This document shows positions 16,796 through 24,444 of a DNA stretch of 45,054 bases, in pieces. The translations under genes and the position numbers were made by a program. The notes beneath the pieces were generated by a model, which was given only the letters and a program-made list of their open reading frames with translations, was not told the origin of the DNA and did not search any database. The stretch's first letter is position 1, and every line of letters begins with the position of its first letter. Source of the stretch: Oscillospiraceae bacterium (GTDB taxonomy: Bacteria > Bacillota > Clostridia > Oscillospirales > UBA929); the NCBI GenBank assembly GCA_009782215.1, contig WRKO01000021.1, positions 1 through 45,054 of the forward strand. Direction: 5' to 3'.

Positions 16796-18643
16796 CTATC
16801 TGACGTCCGTCACGTATTCGTTGTTGTAGCAATCCACCAGCATGAATCCGTACACGCCGTCCGCCGGCGAAAAGGCGAACTCCGGCGGCGCTTTTACCGT
16901 AAACGACGGCCCTCGGATATACTCCTCCTCATGCCCCGGACGGCGGACGTCGAGCTTTGGGTAGAGCAGGGTTATCGTGTCCCCCGCTTCAACGGGGAGG
17001 TAGATTGGCCGCGGGATACGCCCGTCTTTGGCTTCCGGCACGGCGCCGAGGAGGGTGAACACCCCGTCTTGACAGGACGCCGCGAGACTGACCTTGCGCC
17101 CATCCAATTCTGCCAAAACCGAATAGAGCGCCATTCCGTCAGCCCCGTCTTCGCGGTACGCGAAGGCGGGGTTTTGGTTGACCGTCAGCCAGCCGTCCTT
17201 GGGCGGCGCACCTCTCACCCTCCCCGACGCTTCGTCATACGCGGCGCCATAGTCCATCCCCAGCAGCTTCCAGACGCCGTAACCGCGCGGTTTGGCCAAG
17301 ACGCCCCTCGCCTCAAGGACGTGCCATTCCGACGGAATAGCCGCGGTATAGCCGTTTTTCGTCTTATTGGCTTTCAGCCCGACCATATAGAGCGACGCGT
17401 CTCCCCGCTCCAACTGCGCGGTGAAATCGCGCACCAAGGCGAGGTAGGGCTGAGAGAAGTCTGATTGCAGGTAAAGATCTAAATGATTTTTGAAAACGCC
17501 TTCGTTTTCATACGGGAAGTATACCGACAGCCCGTTTGAATCGGGCGCGCCCGCCGTATGCCGGTTCATCAAAACACACGCGCGCATCGCTTCAATCAGG
17601 CGCTCCGCCTCCTCCGGGGCGTATGCCTTCATCCTCTGCGCGAGGTGGACGAGGTCAACCATATCCACGCTCTGGTTCGCGCCGCCGTAGTATTTGGTGC
17701 GGGAGCGGACACGCGATACCTTTGAAAAGCCCTCTTCCTCCAACAAGCTGTGCAGCCCCTCCGCCAGCGCGTCCACCGCCTCGATGACCGGGCCGATTTT
17801 TCCCAAGTCGATGACCGAAAGGGTGAGCGTTTCCCCCGGATGCTTGCGCGAGGAGAAATAGCCGTTGACGATGACCCGACCAATCTCTTCCGCGTCAATG
17901 GCCGGGTTTTCTCCCAGCGCGCGCATCAGAGGGGCGTAATCCCAGCCGCCGAATGGCTCCAGCTCTTCCGAGGCGATTAAAACATCGGCGAATGGGGCGC
18001 ACGCCGCCGCCACCTCTGCCGTCGCCATCAGGCAGGCGTCAAAGCCGATAAACGCCAGCTTTTCGCCTTGCAAACCGGCCTCCAGCCCTTGCGCCAGCGC
18101 GGTCATGTCCATATACCGGGGTTCCCGCAGCTCGTCGTAGCCGAAGCCAATCGGCACCCCGCTTCCATGATCCCAAAAGATGAGCCCGTAACGGTCGGCG
18201 GGGGCATTTTGGACGCCGTAGCGCAAAAACTCCGCCAAAACGCCCGGCTCGGCAATACTCCCCTCCGGCAAAATCTCCCCGTGCGACAGGCCTTCGCGTG
18301 TAACAAGGTGGACTTGGTTGTGCGCGGCGGAAAACCCCTCGGTTTTCCACTCGCGTGTCCCGCCCGTGAACATCAGGACGCGGAAGCGGTTGTCGGGCGG
18401 AAGCGCCGAGAGCATTTCGGCAAGATTGTCACTGAACGCGCCGCCCGCGTCGTTCGCGCCGCCCGATTCCAAATCGCTGCCGTTGACATACCAGAAGAGA
18501 GTAAATGTCTCCGGGGCTTTTTCCTCCCGCTCGAAATTAACCGGGCGGGGCGGGCGTTCCGGCGGAAAGGTTTCCGCCGCGCAGGACGCGAGCAGGCATA
18601 AAATCAGCGAAAAAATATATATTCTTTTGAAGCGGCGTTTCAT
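16796..18643 (-). CDS. Clostripain-family (C11) cysteine peptidase lipoprotein
   Basis: From the ATG at 18643 (strong GGAGGGAGG ribosome-binding site) the 615-residue protein has a lipoprotein signal peptide with lipobox LLASC, cysteine at residue 21, so it should be tethered to the outer face of the membrane. The catalytic region shows the C11 pattern: strand TLFWYVNGSDLESGG, His in YGLIFWDHGSG (His159) and Cys in FIGFDACLMATAEVA (Cys204), followed by SEELEPFGGWDY. Clostripain-like enzymes cut after arginine or related residues. The C-terminal half (about 400-615) is a beta-rich region without recognised motifs. It is transcribed on its own, divergently from the SpoIID-like gene. Confidence 0.88.
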   Translation of the reverse strand: MKRRFKRIYIFSLILCLLASCAAETFPPERPPRPVNFEREEKAPETFTLFWYVNGSDLESGGANDAGGAFSDNLAEMLSALPPDNRFRVLMFTGGTREWKTEGFSAAHNQVHLVTREGLSHGEILPEGSIAEPGVLAEFLRYGVQNAPADRYGLIFWDHGSGVPIGFGYDELREPRYMDMTALAQGLEAGLQGEKLAFIGFDACLMATAEVAAACAPFADVLIASEELEPFGGWDYAPLMRALGENPAIDAEEIGRVIVNGYFSSRKHPGETLTLSVIDLGKIGPVIEAVDALAEGLHSLLEEEGFSKVSRVRSRTKYYGGANQSVDMVDLVHLAQRMKAYAPEEAERLIEAMRACVLMNRHTAGAPDSNGLSVYFPYENEGVFKNHLDLYLQSDFSQPYLALVRDFTAQLERGDASLYMVGLKANKTKNGYTAAIPSEWHVLEARGVLAKPRGYGVWKLLGMDYGAAYDEASGRVRGAPPKDGWLTVNQNPAFAYREDGADGMALYSVLAELDGRKVSLAASCQDGVFTLLGAVPEAKDGRIPRPIYLPVEAGDTITLLYPKLDVRRPGHEEEYIRGPSFTVKAPPEFAFSPADGVYGFMLVDCYNNEYVTDVR

Positions 18644-18754
18644 CGGACAGCCTCCCTCCGTTTTCGCGTCTATTCTTTCCCGAAACGCTGAAGTATACAC
18701 AAAAAACGGCCGGACGGAATAGAATGGGGCAAAAAGGAAGGGGTGTTATTCCGC

Positions 18755-20794
18755 ATGGGAATGGGAACTTTGACAATCGAAACCCGCGCGGCCGACGAGG
18801 CGGTGCCAATCATCGGCGTGCAGGTCATCATACGCGACGAAAACCGCAATATACTGGCAGAATACACAACCGACGACAATGGCCAGACAGAAAAACTCAG
18901 CTTGGAGGCGCCGGACAAAGACCATTCGACTTCCCCCGACGGCCCGAGGCCGCGCTACCGCACGGTGCAGGTTGAAATCACCAAGCCGGGCTACGCGGCG
19001 GTTGACATTGAGCATGTCCAAATCTTCGACGGCGTCGATTCCTATCTGCCGATTCATATGCACCCCCTAGCCGACGGATGGCCGGCGAAGGAACGCTATG
19101 ACATCCCGCAGCCCGCCGTGGACGATTCCTCCCCGCGCTTCATGCCCGACCCACAGCCCCGCGCGCTCAACGAGGTCATCGTCCCGGACGCAATCACCGT
19201 CCACCTCGGCAGACCGAACGACAACGCGCGGAATCTGCGCGTCCCGTTTCAGGAGTACATTAAAAACGTCACCGCCAGCGAAATCTACCCCACATGGCCG
19301 CGCAATTCCATCATAGCCAACATCCATGCCATTGTCACCTTCACCCTGAACCGCATATACACCGAATGGTACCGTTCGCGGGGCTTCCCGTATGACATCA
19401 CCAATTCCACCCAGTTTGACATGGCTTTTGTGGAAAACCGCAACCTCTTCCAAAACGTCAACCAACTTGTGGATGAGTATTTCAACACCTACGCCAAGCG
19501 TATCGGGCATAAAAATCCTTTCTTCACCGAATTTTGCAACGGAACAACCGCCACCTGTCCCGGCATGTCGCAATGGGGTACGGTCGCGCTGGCCAATCAG
19601 GGGCTGACCCCGCTGCAAATCCTGCGCCGTTATTATCCGAGCGACTTGGAGTTGGTGGAAAGCAACAATTTCCAATCCATCACCGAGTCCTATCCCGGCA
19701 CAGCCCTGCGCGAAGGCAGCAGCGGCCCGAATGTAAAACGGATGCAGGATTTTCTCAACCGCATCCGCGTCAATTACCCGCTTATCCCGCTGATAAGCAA
19801 CCCCAACGGCTACTTCGGCCCGGAGACGACCGCCGCCGTCAGAACCTTTCAGGAGATTTTCAGGATGGCCGCCGACGGGATTATCGGAAGGGCGACATGG
19901 TTCCGCATCTCGTATATTTTCGTCGCCGTCACCAAGCTGGCGGAGCTGACCAGCGAGGGGCAGCGCATCGGCATCGGCCTTGCCCCGCCCACCTCGGTTT
20001 TACGCTTGGGCTCCCGAGGCGCGGATGTGGTGGAATTGCAGTTTTTACTAAATTTCATCTCGCGGTACTACGCCTCCGTCCCGACCGTCATCCAAGACAG
20101 TGTGTTCGGCCCCGGCACACGGGACTCCGTGATGGAGTTTCAGCGGCAGTTCGGCCTGACGCCGGACGGCATCGTCGGGCCGGCAACATGGAATCGGTTG
20201 TATTCTGTTTTCAAGAGCATCGAAGCGGAAGCGCCTTCGCCCGGCCCCTCGCCGCCGCCCGCGCCCGGCATCCCGCCCTTCCCGGGCTTCCTCATCCGCA
20301 ACGGGGCAAGAGGCGACGCCGTCCGCGTGGTGCAAAACGCGCTGAACACGGTCGCGCCGAGCATTCCCGGCATCCCGCGCCTAGTGGAGGACGGCATTTT
20401 CGGCCCTCAGACACAGCTCGCGGTCACGGCTTTTCAGCGGCAGTTTGGACTAACGCCGGACGGCATCGTCGGCCCGATTACATGGAGCCGTCTAATGAAC
20501 GAAGCCGCCGGGACGCCCTCCGTACCGCCCCCGACCACACCGCCGCCCATCATCCCGCCCTACCCCGGATTTTTAATCTCCCTAGGGGCGACGGGCAGCC
20601 ATGTGCTGACCATCCAGCAGGCCCTCAACCGGCTTGCCGCGAGAATCTCGTCCATCCCCCGCGTCACCGAGGACGGCATCTTCGGCCCGGTCACCCGCAA
20701 CGCCGTCATGGCGCTCCAGCGCTACGCGGGCTTGAACCCGGACGGCATCGTCGGGCCGAACACATGGGCCCGGCTGATGAATGAAGCGGCGTAG
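18755..20794 (+). CDS. SpoIID-like protein with four peptidoglycan-binding repeats
   Basis: The 679-residue protein has three parts. Residues 1-105 are a carboxypeptidase-regulatory-like beta domain (LTIETRAADEAVPIIGVQVIIRD...). Residues 141-292 resemble SpoIID/LytB: VPFQEYIKNVTASEIYPTW, then the family hallmark CPGMSQWGTVALANQGLTPLQILRRYYP. Then come four PG_binding_1-type repeats (about 317-383, 414-483, 512-581, 605-679), each ending in a DGIVGP-TW-like motif, the last three separated by Pro-rich linkers. No signal peptide is present, so it may work from the sporulating cell's cytoplasm or be released on lysis. A GTG 12 bases upstream is too close to the AAGGAAGG ribosome-binding site to be preferred. 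Role: binding and perhaps remodelling spore peptidoglycan (inference). Confidence 0.85.
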   Translation: MGMGTLTIETRAADEAVPIIGVQVIIRDENRNILAEYTTDDNGQTEKLSLEAPDKDHSTSPDGPRPRYRTVQVEITKPGYAAVDIEHVQIFDGVDSYLPIHMHPLADGWPAKERYDIPQPAVDDSSPRFMPDPQPRALNEVIVPDAITVHLGRPNDNARNLRVPFQEYIKNVTASEIYPTWPRNSIIANIHAIVTFTLNRIYTEWYRSRGFPYDITNSTQFDMAFVENRNLFQNVNQLVDEYFNTYAKRIGHKNPFFTEFCNGTTATCPGMSQWGTVALANQGLTPLQILRRYYPSDLELVESNNFQSITESYPGTALREGSSGPNVKRMQDFLNRIRVNYPLIPLISNPNGYFGPETTAAVRTFQEIFRMAADGIIGRATWFRISYIFVAVTKLAELTSEGQRIGIGLAPPTSVLRLGSRGADVVELQFLLNFISRYYASVPTVIQDSVFGPGTRDSVMEFQRQFGLTPDGIVGPATWNRLYSVFKSIEAEAPSPGPSPPPAPGIPPFPGFLIRNGARGDAVRVVQNALNTVAPSIPGIPRLVEDGIFGPQTQLAVTAFQRQFGLTPDGIVGPITWSRLMNEAAGTPSVPPPTTPPPIIPPYPGFLISLGATGSHVLTIQQALNRLAARISSIPRVTEDGIFGPVTRNAVMALQRYAGLNPDGIVGPNTWARLMNEAA

Positions 20795-20819
20795 GCAAGG
20801 TGCAGCCCCCCAGATACGC

Positions 20820-20853
20820 AATCCCCTCCCGCCTCAGGCGGAGGGGATTTTAA
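20820..20853 (+). terminator. Rho-independent terminator after the SpoIID-like gene
   Basis: A 12-bp stem, ATCCCCTCC(C)GCC/GGCGGAGGGGAT with a TCA loop and one bulged C, is followed by TTTTAATT. It lies 26 bases past the stop codon, and separates this gene from the lipoprotein gene that follows. Confidence 0.85.
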
Positions 20854-20911
20854 TTGCATAAACGCGGAACAAAGCACATGAAAAAGCGTCTGATATATTG
20901 AGGTGATGGGG

Positions 20912-21430
20912 TTGAAAAAGCAACTCGCGTTTTGTATGCCGCTTCTTTTCGCGGTATTGGCGGCCGCCTGTAGCCAAGCGGAGAAAGAAACTGTGCGTTA
21001 TACCCCGGATTATCCGCACTACGAAAGCGTTGACGCCTTGGCAAGCAGAACCTCGGACATTGTTGCCGGAAAAATTACGGAGGTCAGAACGGAAGCGATT
21101 GACATTTCATCCGGGGGCGCGAATACGGGCCAAACTTCGATGGTCTATACGGTGTATACACTGGATGTCGAAAGCGTGTATAAAGGGCATTACAAGACCG
21201 GCGAGCCGGCGGAGGTAAAGCTGCTTGGGAAAACCCCCGCGCTGGGTTTGCGGGTGGGAACCGAGTATCTGTTCTTTCTAGAATCGTATGACGCCGTTCC
21301 GGCGAGCTTGCTAAATCCGTATCAGTGTGTTTATTTTTACAGCAAAGAGGCCGCGGTGTTGGACAGCGTGAGCGGCGAAAACAGCCTGACGCTTACCCGC
21401 GAGAGCCTGAACGGCATCCGGCCAACCTAA
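20912..21430 (+). CDS. Small probable lipoprotein of unknown function
   Basis: About 172 residues with an N-terminal hydrophobic stretch (LAFCMPLLFAVLAAACSQ) ending in a cysteine that could be lipidated; the lipobox AAAC is weaker than the usual L-A-G-C. The remainder is a compact beta-rich domain (YTPDYPHYESVDALASRTSDIVAGKITEVRTE..., VYTVYTLDVESVYKG), a pattern common in secreted proteins of sporulating clostridia but not assigned to a family here. The start is uncertain: GTG 20903, ATG 20906 or TTG 20912 are all in frame; the ribosome-binding site GAGGTGAT (20900-20907) is best spaced for TTG 20912. It ends immediately before the putative sporulation promoter of the next gene. Confidence 0.7.
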   Translation: MKKQLAFCMPLLFAVLAAACSQAEKETVRYTPDYPHYESVDALASRTSDIVAGKITEVRTEAIDISSGGANTGQTSMVYTVYTLDVESVYKGHYKTGEPAEVKLLGKTPALGLRVGTEYLFFLESYDAVPASLLNPYQCVYFYSKEAAVLDSVSGENSLTLTRESLNGIRPT

Positions 21431-21460
21431 GCATAATTTGACGCTCCCCGCGAGATACTA
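21431..21460 (+). promoter_or_regulatory. Candidate sigma-G (forespore) promoter for spoVAC
   Basis: GCATA (21431-21435) and GATACTA (21454-21460) are 18 bases apart. The B. subtilis sigma-G pattern is G-[A/C/T]-ATR, 17-18 bp, CAT-two bases-TA; only the first base of the -10 differs. spoVA genes are sigma-G-dependent in Bacillus. A start point near 21467 is inferred. Confidence 0.55.
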
Positions 21461-21485
21461 ACCAAAAGCATTTCAAGGGGAGCGT
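21441..21485 (+). promoter_or_regulatory. Hairpin able to mask the spoVAC ribosome-binding site
   Basis: ACGCTCCCC (21441-21449) is perfectly complementary to GGGGAGCGT (21477-21485), a 9-bp stem with a 27-base loop. The right arm contains the GGGGAG ribosome-binding site of spoVAC. The left arm lies between the -35 and -10 of the candidate sigma-G promoter and so would be absent from that transcript. It could alternatively serve as a weak terminator of the lipoprotein gene. Confidence 0.6.
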
Positions 21486-21493
21486 TGTTATCC

Positions 21494-21946
21494 ATGCTCA
21501 ACATGACAAAGAGAGAATACGCGCGGTATGTCAAAGAAAAAGCCCCGTCCAGCCGTCTCGTCCGCGACACGGCGCTGGCTTGGCTGTCCGGCGGGCTGAT
21601 TTGCGTTGCAGGGCAAGGGCTGATTGAGTGGTTCCGGGCGCTGGGGATGACGCGGGAGACGGCGCCCGTCGTCGCCGCCATGACCTTGGTCGCCGCCGCC
21701 GCCTTCCTCACAGCCATCCGCGTCTATGACCGCATCGCCAAATGGGCGGGAGCGGGAACCATCATCCCAATCACCGGCTTCGCAAACGCGATGGTGGCCC
21801 CCGCGATGGAGTTCAAAACCGAAGGCCACGTCGCAGGCATGGCCAGCAAAATGTTCGTCATCGCCGGCCCGGTCATCGTCTACGGCGTCCTCACCTCCGC
21901 GGTGTACGGGGTCGTGCTGTGGGTCATGCGCGCGGTGGGGGGGTAA
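21494..21946 (+). CDS. spoVAC: SpoVAC-type spore membrane protein
   Basis: The 150-residue protein closely follows the SpoVAC family: MTKREYARYVK at the N-terminus, then GGLICVAGQGLIEWFRALGM, the diagnostic GAGTIIPITGFANAMVAPAMEFKTEGHVAGMASKMF, and a terminal hydrophobic segment GPVIVYGVLTSAVYGVVLWVM. Four hydrophobic segments suit a polytopic inner-spore-membrane protein. In Bacillus, SpoVAC is part of the SpoVA channel that moves dipicolinic acid into the forespore and out during germination, and acts as a mechanosensitive channel. Here no spoVAD or spoVAE follows, so it is a solitary copy. Starts at 21494 or 21503 are both possible; 21494 has ribosome-binding site GGGGAG 11 bases away. Confidence 0.9.
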   Translation: MLNMTKREYARYVKEKAPSSRLVRDTALAWLSGGLICVAGQGLIEWFRALGMTRETAPVVAAMTLVAAAAFLTAIRVYDRIAKWAGAGTIIPITGFANAMVAPAMEFKTEGHVAGMASKMFVIAGPVIVYGVLTSAVYGVVLWVMRAVGG

Positions 21947-21984
21947 CCCCCGCCGCAAAAAATCCATACGTCTTCGCGGATACA

Positions 21985-22002
21985 GCGGCTGAAAGAAGCC
22001 GC
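21985..22002 (+). terminator. Weak stem-loop after spoVAC
   Basis: GCGGCT-GAAAGA-AGCCGC is a 6-bp hairpin followed by the moderately T-rich CTTATTGCTGTTTT. It lies in the 198-base gap between spoVAC and the first zinc-ribbon gene and may end the spoVAC transcript. The U-tract is interrupted, so the call is tentative. Confidence 0.4.
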
Positions 22003-22064
22003 CTTATTGCTGTTTTGGATGTAAAGGGATTACACCCCAACTGAAGTTTCTTTGCAATTTAATC

Positions 22065-22093
22065 TTGCATACAGTTAGAGGATATGATATTAT
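22065..22093 (+). promoter_or_regulatory. Promoter of the zinc-ribbon gene pair
   Basis: TTGCAT (22065-22070) and TATTAT (22088-22093) are exactly 17 bases apart, and TGA directly before the -10 makes it an extended -10 promoter. The first zinc-ribbon gene begins about 50 bases downstream with a GGGGG ribosome-binding site. Confidence 0.75.
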
Positions 22094-22144
22094 ACATAAA
22101 GTATATGTTTGTATACGACGAATATATGTAGCTGGGGGTAGCGA

Positions 22145-22522
22145 ATGGCGCTTATTCGGTGTTCAGAATGTGGGCGAAATGTCAGCGACAAGGCGTCGGC
22201 TTGTGTTCATTGCGGCTGTCCGCTTACATACGGTTCAAAAAATCAAAAATATGAAATGAAAGCACAGAAAATCGACCTCAAGCAAAAAAAGCAAGACCTA
22301 GAGGATTCTAAAAAAACGGCAAGGTGTCCGAGGTGTGGGTCAACAAGCCTGTCGGCGCATAAAAAAGGCTTTGGGATTGGAAAAGCGGTTATTGGCGCAT
22401 CTTTAACCGGCGGTATCGGCCTTGTAGCCGGAAACCTTGGAGCTAAAAAAGTGCGTATCACTTGCATGAACTGCGGAAAGCAGTTTATGGCCGGAAATAA
22501 ATTTTGGAAAATATCACTATAG
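22145..22522 (+). CDS. Two-zinc-ribbon protein with glycine-rich hydrophobic hairpin
   Basis: The 125-residue protein starts with a double Cys-x2-Cys zinc ribbon (IRCSECGRNVSDKASACVHCGCPL), followed by a Lys/Gln-rich helical linker, a second ribbon split around a hydrophobic glycine-rich insert (ARCPRCGSTSL...KAVIGASLTGGIGLVAGNLGAKK...ITCMNCGKQF). The insert resembles a glycine-zipper membrane hairpin. Function is unknown; similar small ribbon proteins are common in Firmicutes and often lie in mobile or stress-related regions. The N-terminus is strikingly like that of the next gene, so the two are probably related by duplication of this module. Its base composition is lower in GC than its neighbours. 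Confidence 0.7.
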   Translation: MALIRCSECGRNVSDKASACVHCGCPLTYGSKNQKYEMKAQKIDLKQKKQDLEDSKKTARCPRCGSTSLSAHKKGFGIGKAVIGASLTGGIGLVAGNLGAKKVRITCMNCGKQFMAGNKFWKISL

Positions 22523-22547
22523 AAAAGCGCAAAGGAGAAATGTCAGT

Positions 22548-23018
22548 ATGGCTCTGATTCAATGCCCGGAATGTACAAAAGAAGTAAGCGACAAAGCGCC
22601 GGCGTGCATTGGCTGCGGTTATCCGTTGAAGGCTGAAAAATGCTATGAGTGCGGAAATGACATCAGCAATGGCGATATCATCTGCCCAAAATGTGGCGCA
22701 CCGCTTGACGGCTCAACAGAAGAATCTACCGTGGAGATTATTAACGGCGTGCCTGTTGATTTGAAGGAGTTTGTAGAAACGAAAACAGGCAAAATAGATT
22801 TCTGTAAGAGTTTGAGAGAGACAACAGGTCTTGACCTAAGAGGCTGTAAGGATATAGCAGATCGCGCATATGAAAAATATGCTAGCCCCGAAGTAGCCCC
22901 CGTAGCCCCCCAAGCTAATGAGCCTTCGCCGAAAGGGGCTTGGTTTTTTCTTGGCTTTTTGATTGGTCTTATTGTCGCCGTCATTGCTTTCGTGATTCTC
23001 GTCGAATCAGGGTGGTAA
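22548..23018 (+). CDS. Zinc-ribbon protein with L7/L12-like motif and C-terminal membrane helix
   Basis: This 156-residue protein has two tandem ribbons (IQCPECTKEVSDKAPACIGCGYPL and KCYECGNDISNGDIICPKCGAPL), then a segment VDLKEFVETKTGKIDFCKSLRETTGLDLRGCKDIADRAYEKY that resembles the C-terminal domain of ribosomal protein L7/L12 (Arg-x-x-Thr-Gly-Leu-x-Leu-x-x-x-Lys-Asp), and finally a membrane helix (WFFLGFLIGLIVAVIAFVILV). A membrane-tethered L7/L12-like protein could contact ribosomes or translation factors, but this is inference. It is 25 bases after the first ribbon gene and shares its promoter. It ends near the convergent end of the ribosomal operon. Confidence 0.75.
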   Translation: MALIQCPECTKEVSDKAPACIGCGYPLKAEKCYECGNDISNGDIICPKCGAPLDGSTEESTVEIINGVPVDLKEFVETKTGKIDFCKSLRETTGLDLRGCKDIADRAYEKYASPEVAPVAPQANEPSPKGAWFFLGFLIGLIVAVIAFVILVESGW

Positions 23019-23031
23019 CTAAACAACAAAT

Positions 23032-23061
23032 CAAAGCCGTCCATGTCGTTGGACGGCTTTG
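23032..23061. terminator. Bidirectional terminator between zinc-ribbon genes and ribosomal operon
   Basis: CAAAGCCGTCCA and TGGACGGCTTTG form a perfect 12-bp stem around TGTCGT. On the minus strand it is followed by ATTTGTTGTTT, a usable U-tract, so it should end the long ribosomal transcript; in the plus direction the tail (CCGCGTTTT) is weaker. Confidence 0.85.
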
Positions 23062-23094
23062 CCGCGTTTTCACTTTATGGAAAGGGATTCTCCC

Positions 23095-23442
23095 CTACTC
23101 CCCCAGAATCTCCAGCAGCGCCATTTCGGCGGCGTCGCCGCGGCGGGGGCCGAGGCGGGTGACGCGGGTGTAGCCGCCTTGGCGGTCGGTGAAGCGGGGG
23201 GCAAGCTCCTCAAAGAGTTTCTTCACGGCGTCCTCTTTTGTGAGGAACGACAGGGCGCGGCGGCGCGACGCAAGCGTCCCCTCTTTGCCGAGCGTAATCA
23301 TCTTTTCCACGAGCGCGGCGGTGTCTTTGGCCCGCGTGACGGTGGTTTCCAGACGCTCTTTTTCGATGGTTGCCGTGACCAAGCCCCGCAGCATCGACAT
23401 GCGGTGCGCGGTCGGGCGGCTTAATTTACGTGTTCCGGGCAT
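23095..23442 (-). CDS. rplQ: 50S ribosomal protein L17
   Basis: The 115-residue product starts MPGTRKLSRPTAHRMSMLRGLVTATIEKERLETTVTRAKD, the hallmark of L17, with the later conserved QGGYTRVTRLGPRRGDAAEMALLEI. L17 is a 50S protein close to the exit-tunnel region. It is the last gene of the super-operon, 12 bases after rpoA, as in most Firmicutes, and is followed by a strong terminator. Length is normal. Confidence 0.97.
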   Translation of the reverse strand: MPGTRKLSRPTAHRMSMLRGLVTATIEKERLETTVTRAKDTAALVEKMITLGKEGTLASRRRALSFLTKEDAVKKLFEELAPRFTDRQGGYTRVTRLGPRRGDAAEMALLEILGE

Positions 23443-23454
23443 GGTTCATTCCTC

Positions 23455-24399
23455 CTAAATCTCGTCCCTTAACCCCAACCCCATTGTTTGGAGTTTGTTG
23501 ATGACTTCCTCAAGGCTTTTTCTTCCAAGGTTGCGTACCTTCATCATATCGCCCTCGCTCTTTGCCACGAGGTCTTCCACCGTGTTGATGCCGGCGCGTT
23601 TGAGACAGTTGAAGCTGCGGACGGAGAGGTCAAGCTCCTCAATGGTCATCTCAAGCATCTTGTCGCGCTGGGATTCGGGCTTGACGACCACGGTGCTGCT
23701 TTTGCCGACTTCCTCGGAGAGGTCGGTGAAAATCATCAGCAGATCGGCCAAAATTTTCGCGCCGAGCGAAACGGCGTCTCGCGCCGACAGGGTAGAGTCC
23801 GTCCATACCTCCAGCGTCAGCTTGTCAAAGTCGGTCATATTCCCCACGCGGGTGTTTTCAACGGAAAAATTAACTTTCAAAACCGGGGTGTAGACGCTGT
23901 CCACCGGAATCAGCCCGATAACGGCCTGCGCGGGTTTGTTGCGGTCAGCCGGTATATAGCCGCGCCCGTGGCTCATGGTCATTTCCATATCCAAGCGTCC
24001 GTCTTGGGCCAGCGTAGCGATGTGTAAGTCGGGATTCAGGATTTCCACGTCGCTGTCACAGATGATGTCTCCCGCTTTAATCTCTCCCTCTCCGCTTGCC
24101 TCAATACGGACGGTCTTGACTTCGGGGGAGTGGATTTTGGCGACGATGTCCTTGATGTTCAAAATCAGTTCTGTAACGTCTTCCTTAACGCCCGGAATGG
24201 TGGAAAACTCATGGTGGATGCCCGCGATTTTGATAGTGGTGACCGCTGTGCCGGGCAGGGAGGAAAGCAGGATGCGGCGTAGCGAGTTGCCGAGCGTCGT
24301 TCCGTACCCCCGCTCCAAAGGCTCTACTATGAACTTCCCGTAAGAGCTGTCTTCATCCGTTCCAATACACTCAATGCGCGGCTTTTCAATCTCAATCAA
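23455..24399 (-). CDS. rpoA: DNA-directed RNA polymerase alpha subunit
   Basis: The 314-residue protein has the N-terminal assembly domain ([28 protein letters not shown], then [10 protein letters not shown]) and the C-terminal DNA-contact domain with helix-hairpin-helix ([26 protein letters not shown]...[16 protein letters not shown]). The CTD is the part that touches UP elements and activators, relevant to the UP element found before rpsJ. Ribosome-binding site AAGGAGAG precedes the start. Position between rpsD and rplQ is the clostridial order. Confidence 0.98.
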   Translation of the reverse strand: MIEIEKPRIECIGTDEDSSYGKFIVEPLERGYGTTLGNSLRRILLSSLPGTAVTTIKIAGIHHEFSTIPGVKEDVTELILNIKDIVAKIHSPEVKTVRIEASGEGEIKAGDIICDSDVEILNPDLHIATLAQDGRLDMEMTMSHGRGYIPADRNKPAQAVIGLIPVDSVYTPVLKVNFSVENTRVGNMTDFDKLTLEVWTDSTLSARDAVSLGAKILADLLMIFTDLSEEVGKSSTVVVKPESQRDKMLEMTIEELDLSVRSFNCLKRAGINTVEDLVAKSEGDMMKVRNLGRKSLEEVINKLQTMGLGLRDEI

Positions 24400-24444
24400 T
24401 GCAATCTCTCCTTTTTTATAGTGTAATGGGACTCCAACAGCCCG

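Noticed and set aside
19534..20784. 416-codon plus-strand frame inside the SpoIID-like gene
   Set aside because: It is the alternate frame of the peptidoglycan-binding repeats; Arg/Pro/His-rich with no recognisable fold.
21934..21957. GC-rich hairpin over the spoVAC stop codon
   Set aside because: GCGGTGGGGG/CCCCCGCCGC can pair but is followed by A residues, not T, and the loop contains the stop codon; it is probably a by-product of Gly codons.
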